Below are positions 20,613 to 31,615 of a stretch of 56,926 nucleotides of DNA, one piece after another; within the stretch, counting starts at the first letter, position 1, and each line of letters begins with the position of its first letter. The DNA is taken from contig NW_008246085.1 in assembly GCF_000281045.1 (NCBI RefSeq), forward strand, positions 681,205-738,130, given 5' to 3'. The position numbers and the translations under genes are program-made. The stretch is from Saprolegnia diclina VS20. Lineage: Eukaryota; Oomycota; Saprolegniomycetes; Saprolegniales; Saprolegniaceae. The notes below the pieces were generated by a model. The model saw nothing but the letters and a program-made list of their open reading frames with translations, made no database searches and had not been told where the DNA came from.

Positions 20613-21909
20613 TTAGGTCGACATGTCCCCGCTGACCGTGCTCACACACTGCCACTGCTGCTGCTGGTCCTGCTGCCACATGCGCACGGTTCCGTCGTCA
20701 CCCGTCGACGCCAGCATCGTGCCCGTGACGTTCCACTGCACCCGCCAGACTTCGAACGACCCTGCGCTCCGAATAAGTCAAATCCCACAGACCAGCCTAG
20801 CGACTACCGTGGTCTTGGATCGCGACGGGCTTGATCTCGCTGAGCTCTTGGCGGTTGCTCGTGAGCTTCATGCGCCAGATGCGGATCGTGCGGTCCTTGC
20901 TCGCCGTCGCGAGGTAGTGGCCCGACCTAACTCTGTCATTTGGCCCGCGCATGAGGAGGCGCGCGCGTACCGTCCGAGGTTGGGCGCCCAGCACACGTCG
21001 TGGATGATGTCCTTGTGTCCAACGAGCTCGGCGAGCACGTGCCACTGCCGCGCCGTCGTGAAGCCCCAGACCTTGGCGACGTTCGAGTTGCCGCCGACGA
21101 GAATCATGGGCATGTCGAACCGGTTCGAGTTCCACGAGAGACACGTCGCGCCCTCGGCGTCGGCCATGAAGATTTCCTGCAAGTAGATCTCTGAGCCATT
21201 GAAGTCCAAAGAGAAAGCAAACCGGAAGCGTCCACTCGGAGAGGTTCATCGGGTTGGACGCTTCGTACATGCGCACGTAGCCGTCGGCCGACGCGGTCGC
21301 CTACGCACGCCTCAGCTCCTTATCATCACAGTCGTACTATGAAGCAGCGTACGAGACGCAGGCCCAAGTGGCGCGGGGCAAACTTGACGTCGTGGACCGA
21401 CTCGCGCGCGTCCGTGAGCTGCGCCTGCAGCGTCCACGCTGGTGACTGCGCCGCCACTTGTCCTGCATCCGATAGCATGAGTACTCGTAGGTCGAGACGC
21501 AGCGCACCGTCAGCAGCAATGAGGGATGCTTGGGACGGCGGCTTGGCCATGGACTCTTCCCAGACGATGACGGTGCGGTCAAAGGAGCACGACGCGACGA
21601 TCTGGCCGTACTCGGGGTGGGCCCACGTGACCTTCCAGACGCTGGCTTGGTGGGCCGTCCACTCGTACTGCAGCTGCCACTGGGCGTCCTTCTCCCAGAT
21701 CTACGCAGACGCGGATGAGGCCGTATGCAGGCAGGGCAGGGCGACCTTGATCTTGCGGTCGGACGAGCACGTCGCCAGGCGCTTCCCGTAGAAGTCGAAG
21801 CTCATGTCGTGGATGAAGTCGCCATGCTGCGACGAGAAGCGCTGGAAGATCTTCTACGCAGGACGAGCAGCATGAGGCGCCATGCGCAGCACGAGCGCGG
21901 TCCGACCAT
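20613..21909 (-). CDS. SEH1: Nucleoporin SEH1 (WD40), 8 exons
   Basis: Exons 21907-21909, 21746-21853, 21508-21700, 21353-21462, 21223-21300, 20971-21188, 20808-20926 and 20613-20761 join to 325 residues. The WD40 blades match SEH1: [60 protein letters not shown] and [23 protein letters not shown]1 sits in the Y-complex of the nuclear pore and in the GATOR2/SEA complex that controls TORC1. The first exon supplies only the ATG before a 53-bp intron; placing it there puts IHD at residue 15, the same as I recall for human SEH1. One intron (21189-21222) is only 34 bp, the least certain boundary. Confidence 0.88.
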
Positions 21910-22010
21910 CGCGCTTGGCAAATGGCCGTCTAATAAAATACCGTATTTTAATATAGTATACTCAAACCAAGAGGTCCCGTGGCAGATCCAATATCAAGCC
22001 AACAGTGACG
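21910..22010. promoter_or_regulatory. 101-bp AT-rich bidirectional promoter (SEH1 / dynactin p50)
   Basis: Only 101 bp separate the start codons of two divergent genes. The middle is strongly AT-rich (about 21930-21965, with TAATAAAATA and TATTTTAATATAGTATA), unlike the GC-rich surroundings, and would hold both transcription starts. Confidence 0.55.
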
Positions 22011-23365
22011 ATGGCCGCCCGACGTGTGCTCGAAGAGACCGAGGTGTACGAGACGCCGGAGGAAGAGGTCTACCCCGTGGCGCCCGTGGCCCACGCCTAT
22101 GCCCACATGGACGACAACCTCGCCTCCGAGAGCAACGAGATCGACCGCCATGGCGTGCGCCCGGCGGATGCGTTTCACGCATTCCTTGGCCGGTCCATGT
22201 CGGTGACCAAGGAAGAGGTCAAGGTCGTGCCCCGCGGAGACCTCGAGACGCCGGCCATGCGCTACCACCGCTTGCAGATGGAAATGGGCGAGCTCGAGGG
22301 CGATCTGGCCCTCTTGCAGACCATGGCGCAGAACGACCCGACCGCGCCGTCGTACGCGTCTATGCTGCAAGGGCTCCATGCATTGCAGCAAAACCTGAGC
22401 CAAATGGACCTTGGTACAACGTCCGCGCTGACGCAGAGCAGTCAATCCATCGTGCAGCAGCAGCTCTCGACGCAGCTCTTCAAGGACTTGCAGGCTTTTC
22501 GCGACCAAGCTGCGACCGGCGAACAGCCCTCCGACGGCGTCGTCGTACGTGACGTCTCGTACCTCTCTTGTGTGACGCACTGTGCCTAGTACGAGGTCTA
22601 CGCGTTGCCGGAAAGCCGCGAACAGAAGCATGCGACCGTGAAGCTGGCGTCCATCGAGCAGCGCTTGGCGCAGCTCGAGAAGGCCGTTGGCGGGCCAACG
22701 GCGTCGCACTCGATGCTCCACGCCATCAACGACGTACGCTCCACTCTACTCAAGCGGGTCTAACCTAGTGTCTAGCTTGAAGGTCGCATGGCGTTGCTGC
22801 AGCCAACCGAGCTCGACGCGATCTCATCGCGCGTCTCGGCGCTCTTGCACGACCTCACCGCGGTGAGCAAGCTCCAAGACTTGCATGGTACGGTGCAGCA
22901 GTCGATTCTCACGGCCCAAGAGAGCTCTCAGCTCAACGTCATTCGCGAAAAGCTTCAGGCACGACCCTCCTCCTAGCACGCGCTCATGTGAGAGTGTAGA
23001 GTGTGAGTGCGACTGCGGCGGCGCTGCCTGCTCTCGTCGAGAAGCTCACATCGCTGCGTGCGCTGCACCAAGATGCCAGCACCTTCAGGTAGCCTTGTCC
23101 TTATATGGGTCACTCCTCTGCACAAGGTACTGCCTAGCACGCGGCTGCAGACGCTGGAGGCGTCGCACGACCATCTCAAAGACGTGCTCTCGACCGACGC
23201 CGCCCTGCTTCGCAACGTACGTTCCTCTCACATCCATAGGAGGCATCCATATCCTGCGCGGTATCGTAGATGGAAGCCAACTTGGCGGCCAACGTCGCCG
23301 TCTTCGCCGCCAACATGGACGCGCTCGACAAGCGCATGGACGCGCTCCTCCAGAAAAGCAGCTAA
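22011..23365 (+). CDS. DCTN2: Dynactin subunit 2 (p50 dynamitin), 6 exons
   Basis: Exons 22011-22544, 22590-22733, 22776-22958, 23000-23088, 23138-23216 and 23270-23365 join to 374 residues. The N-terminus has the dynamitin peptide EVYETPEEE, followed by RYHRLQMEMGELEGDLALLQ and coiled-coil heptads, then LPALVEKLTSLRALHQDAS and a final helix ending NMDALDKRMDALLQK, all typical of p50. It bridges the dynactin shoulder to the Arp1 filament and links dynein to cargo. The intron at 22959-22999 begins GC rather than GT; it is the only junction found that avoids the in-frame stop at 22973. The 3' end lies 18 bp from the convergent EFHB-like gene. Confidence 0.85.
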
Positions 23366-23383
23366 TCGGTCGTTATCCACACG

Positions 23384-24760
23384 CTACTTTCGCGGGTTGT
23401 TGTCGTCCGTCTCGTCGAGGTAGTCGTTGAGCGCATCGCGGAAGCTCTGGATCCCGACACCGCGCGGCGACTTGAGGCTCGCGGAAGCAAAGAGGCGGTC
23501 GACGACGCCGGGCGGCAGCTTGTACCCGATGCGGCCAAAGAGGTCGGCGAGGTACTGCTTGGTCCGCGGCTGGCTAAACTCCGTGTCCTTGGCACCCAGC
23601 GCCGCGTACGCATGCGGATACAAGAGCTCCTGCGCCATGACGTCGTCGCCATAGTTCTACCGCCCAGCAATATGGTTGGTCGTACTATCGAAGAGAATAT
23701 GCATCGTATACCTGGGCGTCGGCCAGCGACCGCTTCTGCGGCGGCGCCACGTCCGACCGAATGCTCGGGACGCCAAACGCCCGGTCGTCGGCCGTTGCGT
23801 TCATCCAGCCGCGGTTGACGGGCCGCCCGAGGTCGGCGTCGGGCTGCTGCTCCTCGAACGAGTAGCTGCCTTGGATGCACTCGCCCGCACTCGCCAAGTC
23901 TTTCGGCAGCTTGACGCCAAAGATGTGGTCGTTGTTCTCGCCCATCGGCTTGGCAAAGCCGAGGTTGCGCGGGCGGCCGAGCTGATCGAACGTCGACTTC
24001 ATGTCCTCGACGTTCTTGCTCGTGATCGTGAGCTTGGAGACGTGCTCGTCGAGCTCCGGGTTGAGCGCAGACGCGACGCCGCCATCGTCCTTGACCTTCA
24101 GCGCGCCAAAGCGCGCCTGCGAGAGCTCAAAGGGTACCTGGTACGATCGGTTCTTTTGCTCGCCGGGGTCGGACGCGCCGTGGCTGCGCTTGTAAAGCGC
24201 CTTTGCGTCCGGCGTCTCGTTGAAGGGCGTGGCGTAGATGAGCTCCTTCGTCGTGTCGATGACCTCGGGTGGCGGCGACCCAAAGATCGACTGGTTGTAT
24301 ACGTGGCCGCGCGTGTACGACTTGCCGAGCGGCTCGCGCTTGGTGCTCTGGTACACCGCCTCCAGCTTGGCCTGCGTGATGAGCGCGTGGTCCGACGGCA
24401 GCCTCGGCGGCATGACGTCCTGCAGACACATCGTCTCGGACCAGTTGTGAGGATAGATGTACCGTGACGTGGTCGCTGTCTTTGGTCGTGACGCCGTACT
24501 TTTTGTTCATGTCGTGGGCCTTCATGTCGTCGACGAGGCCCGAGTGCACGATGCGCGTGCCAGGCTCGGCAAAGTACGACTTGCGGTACTTGCGCACCGA
24601 CTCGGGCGTCGTCGGCCGCGCCTCAAAGCTGAGGCAGTGGGCCGTGGACTCGTTGGCATTGGGCGTCTGCTTCCTCCCAGCGTTCTAGTCGCAGGTGAGA
24701 CGTGCAGTCGCCAAGGTGCTAAGCTCTTACGGCCGGTAGCGGCTGGCGGCGCTGGCTCAT
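23384..24760 (-). CDS. EFHB/CFAP21-like flagellar microtubule protein, 4 exons
   Basis: Exons 24731-24760, 24463-24684, 23712-24419 and 23384-23656 join to 410 residues with introns of 43-55 bp. Recognisable EFHB-type elements are YFAEPGTRIVHSGLVDD, KLEAVYQSTKREPLGKSY, DHIFGVKLPKDLASAGECI and EEQQPDADLGRP. A C-terminal helical region (YLADLFGRIGYKLPPGVVDR, SFRDALNDYLDE) has degenerate EF-hand spacing without clear calcium ligands. EFHB/CFAP21 is a microtubule inner protein of axonemal doublets, which fits a zoospore-forming organism. The assignment rests on remembered motif order, so the exact orthology is moderately sure. The first 10 residues come from a 30-nt exon. Confidence 0.68.
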
Positions 24761-24954
24761 CCCGAGTTGGCGTAAATTTAGTGGAAGCCGTTTCAGGACG
24801 CTGCCACGACATGTGCCGAATGAAGCGACTGACGTGGCACATGCCGCTTTGGAACCGAGCTCAACCGGATACCTGCCGAATCAAAGGCCAAGTCGCGCGT
24901 ATCCGGATGACGTGGCTAAACATAGAGCAACCAAAATAGGCTGCTGGGCGATCG
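24761..24954. promoter_or_regulatory. Divergent promoter (EFHB-like / polycystin-like) with TATCCGGAT
   Basis: 194 bp between two divergent starts. TATCCGGAT at 24900-24908 lies 47 bp before the channel ATG, and AACCGGAT occurs near 24863. Confidence 0.45.
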
Positions 24955-26950
24955 ATGACCATATTGCAACTCATGGGCGACGAGAAGCGGTCGGCTGTCG
25001 TCATGGCCGCTACCACGGACGCGCCGAGCGTGACGGAGCAGGAGGCGGCCAGCGCGCTGCAGGCGCGGCAGCATCTGCGCCGCCACTTTGGCTACCTCCC
25101 GATCCCGATCGCGTTCTTCCTCGTGTTTTGCGGCATGGCGCTGACTCATGTGCCAATCAACAAGATGTATCCCGCCGAGACGGGTCTCTACTCGGCCTTG
25201 GTGACCACCGGAACGGTATGTCGGTGCTGCTTCACATGCCTCTATACGAGTGGCTAGGACGCGATCACGACAGCAACAACGATGAAGTACGGCAACATTG
25301 GCAGCCAAAGCGACGTCTTTTCGTGGCTCACCGACACGTTCATCCCGACAACGTTCGTCACGACCGACTACAACGGCAAGAACCTCACCAACGCCGAGTT
25401 CTTCCGGCGCATCCAGCTCTTCCACTCAATCCTCGGGGCCGTCGAGTTTCAAACGACATCGGCGAACCTTGTCGCGTGCACGGGCTCGGGCCCGCTCCAG
25501 ACGATCTACCCGCACTGCCACGACGTGGGGGACGTCGTGACCGAGTACTTTTACCTCGACGCAGGCACGACTGCGACCGAGGCCGCGGCGCTCGTGGCCG
25601 CCAAACAAGCCAGCGGCTCGTGGCTCAGCCTCGCTACGACCAAGCTCGACATGACGCTGGCGACGTACGACGGCGAGCTCAAGATTATGAACATCGTCAC
25701 GTACGCGCTCTCATTTGGCCTCGGTGGCTCCATCCACCTTGAGAGCGATATCGTCGCTGTCCCCACCGACCCGTACGATGGCGCTGGCCCCATCGTGCTC
25801 GACGTCGTCGTCGGTCTCTTCTTCCTCGGGACGCTTTTCGCAGAGGTGCGCCGAGGCCGCCAGCGCCGGCTGCGTGATTTGGTCGGCTTTTGGCACGTCA
25901 TCGAGTGGGCGTCGCTCGTTGCGATCCTCGTCTTTTACGTGCTCTGGGCCATCCTCTGCTCGTACATTTACGACGGCGACTTTACGATCCTCCTCACGGC
26001 GGTCGGCGCCAGCGGTGCAAGCTTCAACCACGGCACGAACGCGACGAGTGCGCGCGCCAACCTCACGCAGCTCACGGGCCGCATCAAGCTCATGGGCCAG
26101 GTCATGACGAGCGTCCGTGTCGTCGCCATGGTCGTCATGCTGCTCCTCGTCACCCGGTACACGCCATCAAGTTGCATGGATGTATGGATGTTTGGATATC
26201 ACTAGGATTCTGAGCGCGATGCGCTTCCACCCGAATCTGAACGTGCTCACGTCGACGCTCGCGCGGTCGCTGAGTCTCTTTGGTCCGTTCTTCGTCGTCT
26301 ACGCAGTCTGCGTCGCGGGCTTTGTCTCGGCGGGGCACATCCTCTTTGGCGCGCGCCTCCGCGCGTTCTCGACGATCGGGTACGCGATCGTGACGGTCAT
26401 CAACCTCTCGTTCGGGCAGTTTGACTTTGCTTCGATCGCCGACATCAACTACTACGTCGCGCTCTTCTACTACTGGAGCACGCTCATCGTGCTCTTCCTC
26501 GTCCTCTTCAACCTCATGCTCGCGATCGTCCTCAAGTCGTACGACCAAGTCACCGAGACGACCGCGGCGAACCGATCGGTCCTCGCCGAAATGACGGTCG
26601 TGGCGCGCCATGCGTTTGGCGCCGACAAGATGGCAGCGCTGCACGCAAAGCTCATGACGACCAAGGCGGCATGGAGCGCGAAGGAGTTGGCGGCGGACCT
26701 CGGTATCTCCGAGGCGCGCGCGCTCCGAGCGATCCGCGACGTCAAGACGCTCGCGCAGGTAGTAGTACGCTCGGCTTACCCGTGCCAACTACGTGAGTAG
26801 GTCCAACGCGCGCCAGAAAATCTACAACCGGTCGACGACAGAGACAGTAGTGTCGCGCGCCTCGAGGCCAAGATCGACCGCTTGGAAGAGGCCATGACGC
26901 AACTGCTCGTTCAGCTGCAAGCCACAAAGCCCGTCGAGGTCGACGTGTAA
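24955..26950 (+). CDS. Polycystin-2/TRP-type cation channel, 4 exons
   Basis: Exons 24955-25215, 25258-26156, 26206-26758 and 26801-26950 join to 620 residues. One hydrophobic helix (IPIAFFLVFCGMALTHV) precedes a large extracytosolic loop with Cys and N-glycosylation sequons, as in the polycystin TOP domain. Five further membrane helices follow, then a pore region near INLSFGQFDFASI and the last helix LFLVLFNLMLAIVLKSYDQV, typical of PKD-type channels. The cytosolic tail ends in a short coiled coil (LEAKIDRLEEAMTQLLVQL) suited to oligomerisation. Polycystins are calcium-permeable channels found on cilia and ER. An alternative start is the ATG at 24973. Ion selectivity cannot be read from sequence. 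Confidence 0.85.
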
Positions 26951-27055
26951 TCAAAGCCATTGGCATCGACCTGTTGAGACGCGAGCGTCAATGAGCAGCG
27001 TTGTTATCCCAGGTCTTATCGTCCACGTGACAAGAGGACGCTCTGCAGCAGCTGC

Positions 27056-28644
27056 TTACGAGGCGGCAGTCGGGTTGATGAGGTCCTTCATGCGTTCGCT
27101 GAGCGCCGTGTACCACTTGTGGTACTCGAAGATGTCGCCCTTGCCTCTCCGGATCTCGACGAGGTGGAGCGAGTCGGCGAGCACGTAGATCTGCACCGTG
27201 CAGCCCACCGCGCCCTTGGGCGTCGTGAGTGTCGCCTTGAGCTTAAAGTTGGCCGAGTCCGCGTGCACTTCGCAGCCGGCCATGGCCGTCATGTGGTTCG
27301 TGATGCTCGTCAGGATCGTCGACGCGTCGAGCGTCGACGTGAACTGCGTGCTGCGCTTGACGCGCTTGTCGTCAAAGGACTGGAACATGCGGTTGAGCGC
27401 GATGCCACCGCACATGTTGATGAGGTCGAACGCGTTCATCATCTTGGGGCCGGCCTCCTTCTTGCGCGTGCTCTCAATGTCGGCGTGCTCCTGAATCGCA
27501 GAGTCCAAGTCGGCCTGCGACGGCTTGAGCTTGAACTTTTCGATCGACGGCTTGGAGCGCTCGACCGGTTCGTCGCTCTCGAGGTGGTTGAGCACCGCGC
27601 CTGTAATAGTCCGATAAGGACGCTAGGATGAGGAGGAGGACGGGCGCACCGTGGGCCGGCGCGCGCTCGAGCTTGTTGGTGTCGTCGAGGTACCACTCGT
27701 CCTGCTGGATGTCCTGAAGGGTCACGCGCGTCTCCGGATCCGGCACGAGGATCTTGTTGAGAAGCGTCTTGACGCGCGGCGAGAACCAGCTCGGGTACGA
27801 GAACTCGGCCTTTTGGATCTTCCGGAAGAGCGCCGACATGGTCGGCTCGTCGAACGGGAGGAAGCCCGCGAGGAGCACGTACAAGATGACGCCGATGGAC
27901 CAGACGTCGGCGGCGCGGCCGTCGTAGCCCTTGTCCGCAAGCACCTCGGGTGCGACGTAGTTGGGCGTACCGCACGTCGTGTGGAGAAGCGACGCACGCG
28001 AGCCGTCCGTGCCGTCACCACCGCCTTCGTACAGCGCGCTCAAGCCGAAATCGGAGATCTTGAGATCCCCATTCTCATCAAGCAAGAGGTTTTCTACCGC
28101 ACATGTAAGTGGTCAGTGGACGAGATCCACCAGATGATGCGGATCATACCGGGCTTGAGGTCGCGATGGCACACGCCCTGCGAGTGGCAGTACTCGACGC
28201 CGTTGACGAGCTGGTGAAAGTAGAACCGGGCTGTCTCCTCGTTGAAGCGGCCTTCGCTCACAATCTTGTCAAAGAGCTCGCCGCCCGTGATGAGCTCGAG
28301 CACAATGAAGATCTACGCCCGCGTGAGATCCACCGCATGATGCTGCTGACGGTCGACCTTGGTGCGACTGGCGAGGACCTCCTTGAGCACGACGACGTGG
28401 CGGTGGCGGACCATCTTCATGATCGAGATCTCCTTCTTGATCTGCGCCCCCATGTTCTGCTTTTGGATTTTGTCCTTGTCGAGCACCTTGATGGCGACGC
28501 GCTCGTCGGTCTCCGTGTTGACGGCGTACTTGACCCTGCACGTGGCAGCATGAGCCTTCGCCCGCGAGGCCATCGTACGTACTTGCCGAAGGTACCCTCG
28601 CCGAGCGTCTTGCCGATCTCGTACTTGCCCACCTTCTTGACCAT
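27056..28644 (-). CDS. CIPK/SnRK3-like protein kinase with NAF motif, 5 exons
   Basis: Exons 28583-28644, 28358-28535, 28150-28312, 27650-28093 and 27056-27600 join to 463 residues. The CAMK-type kinase domain is complete: [41 protein letters not shown], the activation segment [14 protein letters not shown] and the C-lobe [18 protein letters not shown]. After it, [19 protein letters not shown] matches the NAF/FISL motif by which plant CIPKs bind calcineurin-B-like sensors. A KA1-like domain follows ([32 protein letters not shown]). It would be a calcium-regulated kinase of AMPK/SnRK3 ancestry. The 3' end is 105 bp from the convergent channel gene. Confidence 0.9.
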
Positions 28645-29181
28645 GGTCGTTTCGATCGCCGAATGAAGTCGTGGCTTGTGATATCCTCGGAATTAAATCA
28701 TTTTATTTTATTACCTAGAAACCACTATTGACTCTGCGGTTTTGTAAGCGCCAGCGTCCGAAGGGGAGGCTAATCGCACGCGACTTGACGCGAATTGCAG
28801 CGCGCCAAAGCGAGCAGGCGTAGTACTGACAGATTGAAGACACAGTTGTCGCATATAACGAGCACCTACACGGGATTCTGCGCCACGCTAGAGACAGTCG
28901 CCGCGCCAATGGCCGCCACGTTGGGCCGCGAGTTGCGTGCGTATAGCCTCAACCCATCCCTCTCCATTACAGAGTCTGCATTTATTAAAAACCGCTGGGA
29001 CCAGAGCACTCTCTCAGAACAGTTCAACATGTCTTGCTTTGAGATATACATACATTTGTAATGCGTTTCTATGGGCACAATAGGAGAAAGTACAGCGTTG
29101 TTACGAGGGAGTTGCTCTACAAAGCAACGGGATCGCGTTGGGTCTCTACGTGGCCAATCAGGAGAAGGCGAGTGAAGCGAA
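28645..29181. other. Intergenic region
   Basis: Divergent region between the CIPK-like kinase and the TPR protein. It is AT-rich just upstream of the kinase (28690-28720). No gene or clear motif seen. Confidence 0.45.
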
Positions 29182-30194
29182 ATGCTGGCCCGAGCGACGA
29201 CCGTGGGGCTGGTCGGGCTCCGCCGCAGCGGCTGGCACCAGGTCCGCCACGTGCACCAGCGCCAGTTCAAGTCCTACGAGGCGCTGCGCGCGGATTTCCA
29301 CGAGTGGCTCAAGAAGGAGGTCAAGCTCGTCTCGCTCTTCCTCGCGACAGGCCTCTCCGTCGTCTTTGCCTACGCCTACCGTGACAACTCGCCCGTGCGG
29401 CAGATGCAATACATCTTGGCCGAGGCCACGGCGGCGGCCGAAAGCGGCGACAAACAGCGAGCGCGCCAGCTCACGCAGCGCGCGTACGCGATCGCAGGCT
29501 CCGTGAGCGACCGCGGTACGCCGTTTGCTACAGCCTCAGCTCGTGAGCTCGCTCTATTTAGAGCCCCATCTGTACGAGCTGGCCTTCTCCATTGCCGCGC
29601 AGTACGAGGCGGCGGGGCAGTTTGACTTGGCCAAAAAGTTCTACCACGAAGTACAGCGACTGCGCGCCCTGCGATTGACGACCGCGCGTAGGCGATGACG
29701 CATGCGGCGTACGCCAAGCACGCGGCCAAGCACGTGGGCATGTACCGCATGGTAACGCTCGACCGCATCGCCGAGTGCTGCCACAACCTGTACACAGTCT
29801 GGCGACAGCATTACGCTGACGCGTCTGCCGGTAGGGGCGATGTGCAGGGGGCCGCAACGTATTACCAGCGGGCGCTGGACGTCTACGAGAAGGACCGGGG
29901 CACGAGAGAGCTCGCGAAGGACCAGATGGACTCCGAGGTCTGTGGGATCTGGTTCAACTACGGTACGATGCTTGCTCGTGGCTGAGCGTCGCCTCACGGG
30001 ATGCAGCGCGCCTGTGCATGGACAGCCGTCAGTACACCGAAGGCGGCCAGCTTCTCCGGAAAGCCGCGCAGTGCGCGCGAGAGAACGATCTCCCAGACGA
30101 CAAGCGCGCGCAGATTCACGAGCTTGCGGCGCAGCTCGGCGCGGTACCGCGTCCGACGTTCAACGCGCTCGTCGGCGGGGGCGTCGACATTTAG
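29182..30194 (+). CDS. Mitochondrial TPR-repeat protein, 5 exons
   Basis: Exons 29182-29502, 29540-29650, 29692-29789, 29835-29962 and 30007-30194 join to 281 residues; the first intron is only 37 bp. The N-terminus (MLARATTVGLVGLRRSGWHQ) is basic and hydroxylated, as in a mitochondrial presequence, then one membrane helix LVSLFLATGLSVVFAYAY. TPR-like helical pairs follow: QMQYILAEATAAAESGDKQR, EPHLYELAFSIAAQYEAAGQ, MYRMVTLDRIAECCHNLGDV and AATYYQRALDVYEK. The layout resembles inner-membrane TPR proteins such as TTC19, which aids complex III, but similarity is only general. The intron choice at 29790-29834 is fixed by frame. Confidence 0.7.
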
Positions 30195-30262
30195 CTTGCA
30201 CCAAGCATTAAATGTTCATACAACAAAAGCCTCTTGTCGTTACGACTTGGTCGAGGATGACA

Positions 30263-31420
30263 CTAGGCGTTGGGCTGAAGGGCATTCCGGAGGCGGTCGA
30301 TGACGCCCGACGACGTCGCTTGGTCGAGGATCATGGCCACGGTGCGGCCTTTCCCGTCGACCGCGTGGACGTCCGCGCCGGCGGCCACGAGCGTCTTGAC
30401 AGCGCCGGCACTCGCCATCTCGACGGCGTAGTGCAGCGCGGTCTTGCCCTCGGGGCACACGACGTTGAGCTCGTCCTTGGTCAAGAATGGAATGAGCGCG
30501 TCGAGGTACTCGGACTTGTTCCAGGAGGCAAACTTGTGCAGCGCCGTGAGCCCGTATGCGTCGGCGCCGGCGGGGTTGACACCTTCCTTACTGAGAAGGG
30601 TCGTCTTCGTGAGGTGGAGGCGGATGTCCTCGAGGTCCCCGGGAAAGTCGATGAGCTTGCTCAGCGGCCGGCGCTCGTCGTCCGAGTTGGTCGTTACGCG
30701 CCCCGAGAACGTCGTGCCTTCGTCGGCCTTGAACATGGTCTTGAGCACTGTCGTTGTCTTCTTGAGCTTGACCTGGCCAAGGCCGCCAAGACCAAAGATC
30801 GACACCTTCTTCGTAACGTCGTTTACGCTCGGCGGCGGTGGCATGGTCTCGGCGCGGTACGCAGCGCTAATGGCTTGGACTTTCTCGAACTCGACCTCGG
30901 AGCAGCGGCTCCGGTCGGCGAGGTACTCGTTGAAGGTGGCGACGATCGGGTTCTCAGCGTTATCGTGGCTCACGTCCTTCGGGCCGCGGTTCCACTTGTC
31001 CGTCACAGAGAGACGCGCGCCGTTGGCAAGAAGAACGTTGGCCGTCTTGGCGGCGCTCTTGTCGCCGGAACCAGCGCAGAGGTGCAGCGGCGTCTCCCCG
31101 TACGCGTTTTGGGCGTTGATGTCGACGCGGCCATCGGCGTGGAGGAGCGCAATGGCTTCCAGCGATGCGTAGAGAGCGGCCATGTGCATGCCCGTGTCGT
31201 TGTTCTTTGACGTCTGGCGCACGTCGACGCGCGGGTCGGCGAGCAAGATCGCGAGCAGCTTGGCGTCGTCGTTGAGGCACGCGTAGTGGAAGGCTGACTT
31301 GCTGTCCTTGTCGACCTTGTTGATGATCTCGGCCGTCAGCTCGGGCGAGGCCAGGAGGGCCTTGACCTCGTCCAGGTCGCCACAGGCTGCAGCATCGACG
31401 AACGCGCTCTCGGCCGGCAT
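30263..31420 (-). CDS. Ankyrin-repeat protein
   Basis: A single exon of 385 residues; the ATG at 31420 is used because the open frame before it starts only with TTG. Two ankyrin blocks are visible. The N-terminal one runs from AFVDAAACGDLDEVKALLAS through TGMHMAALYASLEAIALLHA and YGETPLHLCAGSGDKSAA. The C-terminal one contains YGLTALHKFASWNKSEYL, EGKTALHYAVEMASAGAV and a final DGKGRTVAMILDQA. About 120 residues without repeats, rich in Lys, Thr and Ser, separate them. Ankyrin repeats mediate protein binding; no catalytic domain accompanies them. The 3' end is 68 bp from the convergent TPR gene. Confidence 0.85.
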   Translation of the reverse strand: MPAESAFVDAAACGDLDEVKALLASPELTAEIINKVDKDSKSAFHYACLNDDAKLLAILLADPRVDVRQTSKNNDTGMHMAALYASLEAIALLHADGRVDINAQNAYGETPLHLCAGSGDKSAAKTANVLLANGARLSVTDKWNRGPKDVSHDNAENPIVATFNEYLADRSRCSEVEFEKVQAISAAYRAETMPPPPSVNDVTKKVSIFGLGGLGQVKLKKTTTVLKTMFKADEGTTFSGRVTTNSDDERRPLSKLIDFPGDLEDIRLHLTKTTLLSKEGVNPAGADAYGLTALHKFASWNKSEYLDALIPFLTKDELNVVCPEGKTALHYAVEMASAGAVKTLVAAGADVHAVDGKGRTVAMILDQATSSGVIDRLRNALQPNA

Positions 31421-31615
31421 GGGTCCCACAATCAAATTTGAAGCTTGCCTTGCGTCTTCACGTGTTGCTTATGTGTGTTTACTACAAGTGTTTTATACAT
31501 ACATTATCCAGATAAAATATATCGAACAGTTTTTTACTCACTGCAAAAACACATACCTGACAGTGCATTCAGTGTGGGAGGTCGTCCATTTAGTTGGCGA
31601 ATTGCGGCAGCGACC

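Noticed and set aside
28313-28583. Possible frameshift in the CIPK-like kinase glycine loop
   Set aside because: On re-reading, a 47-bp GT-AG intron (28536-28582) in phase 2 restores GEGTFGKVKYAV exactly.
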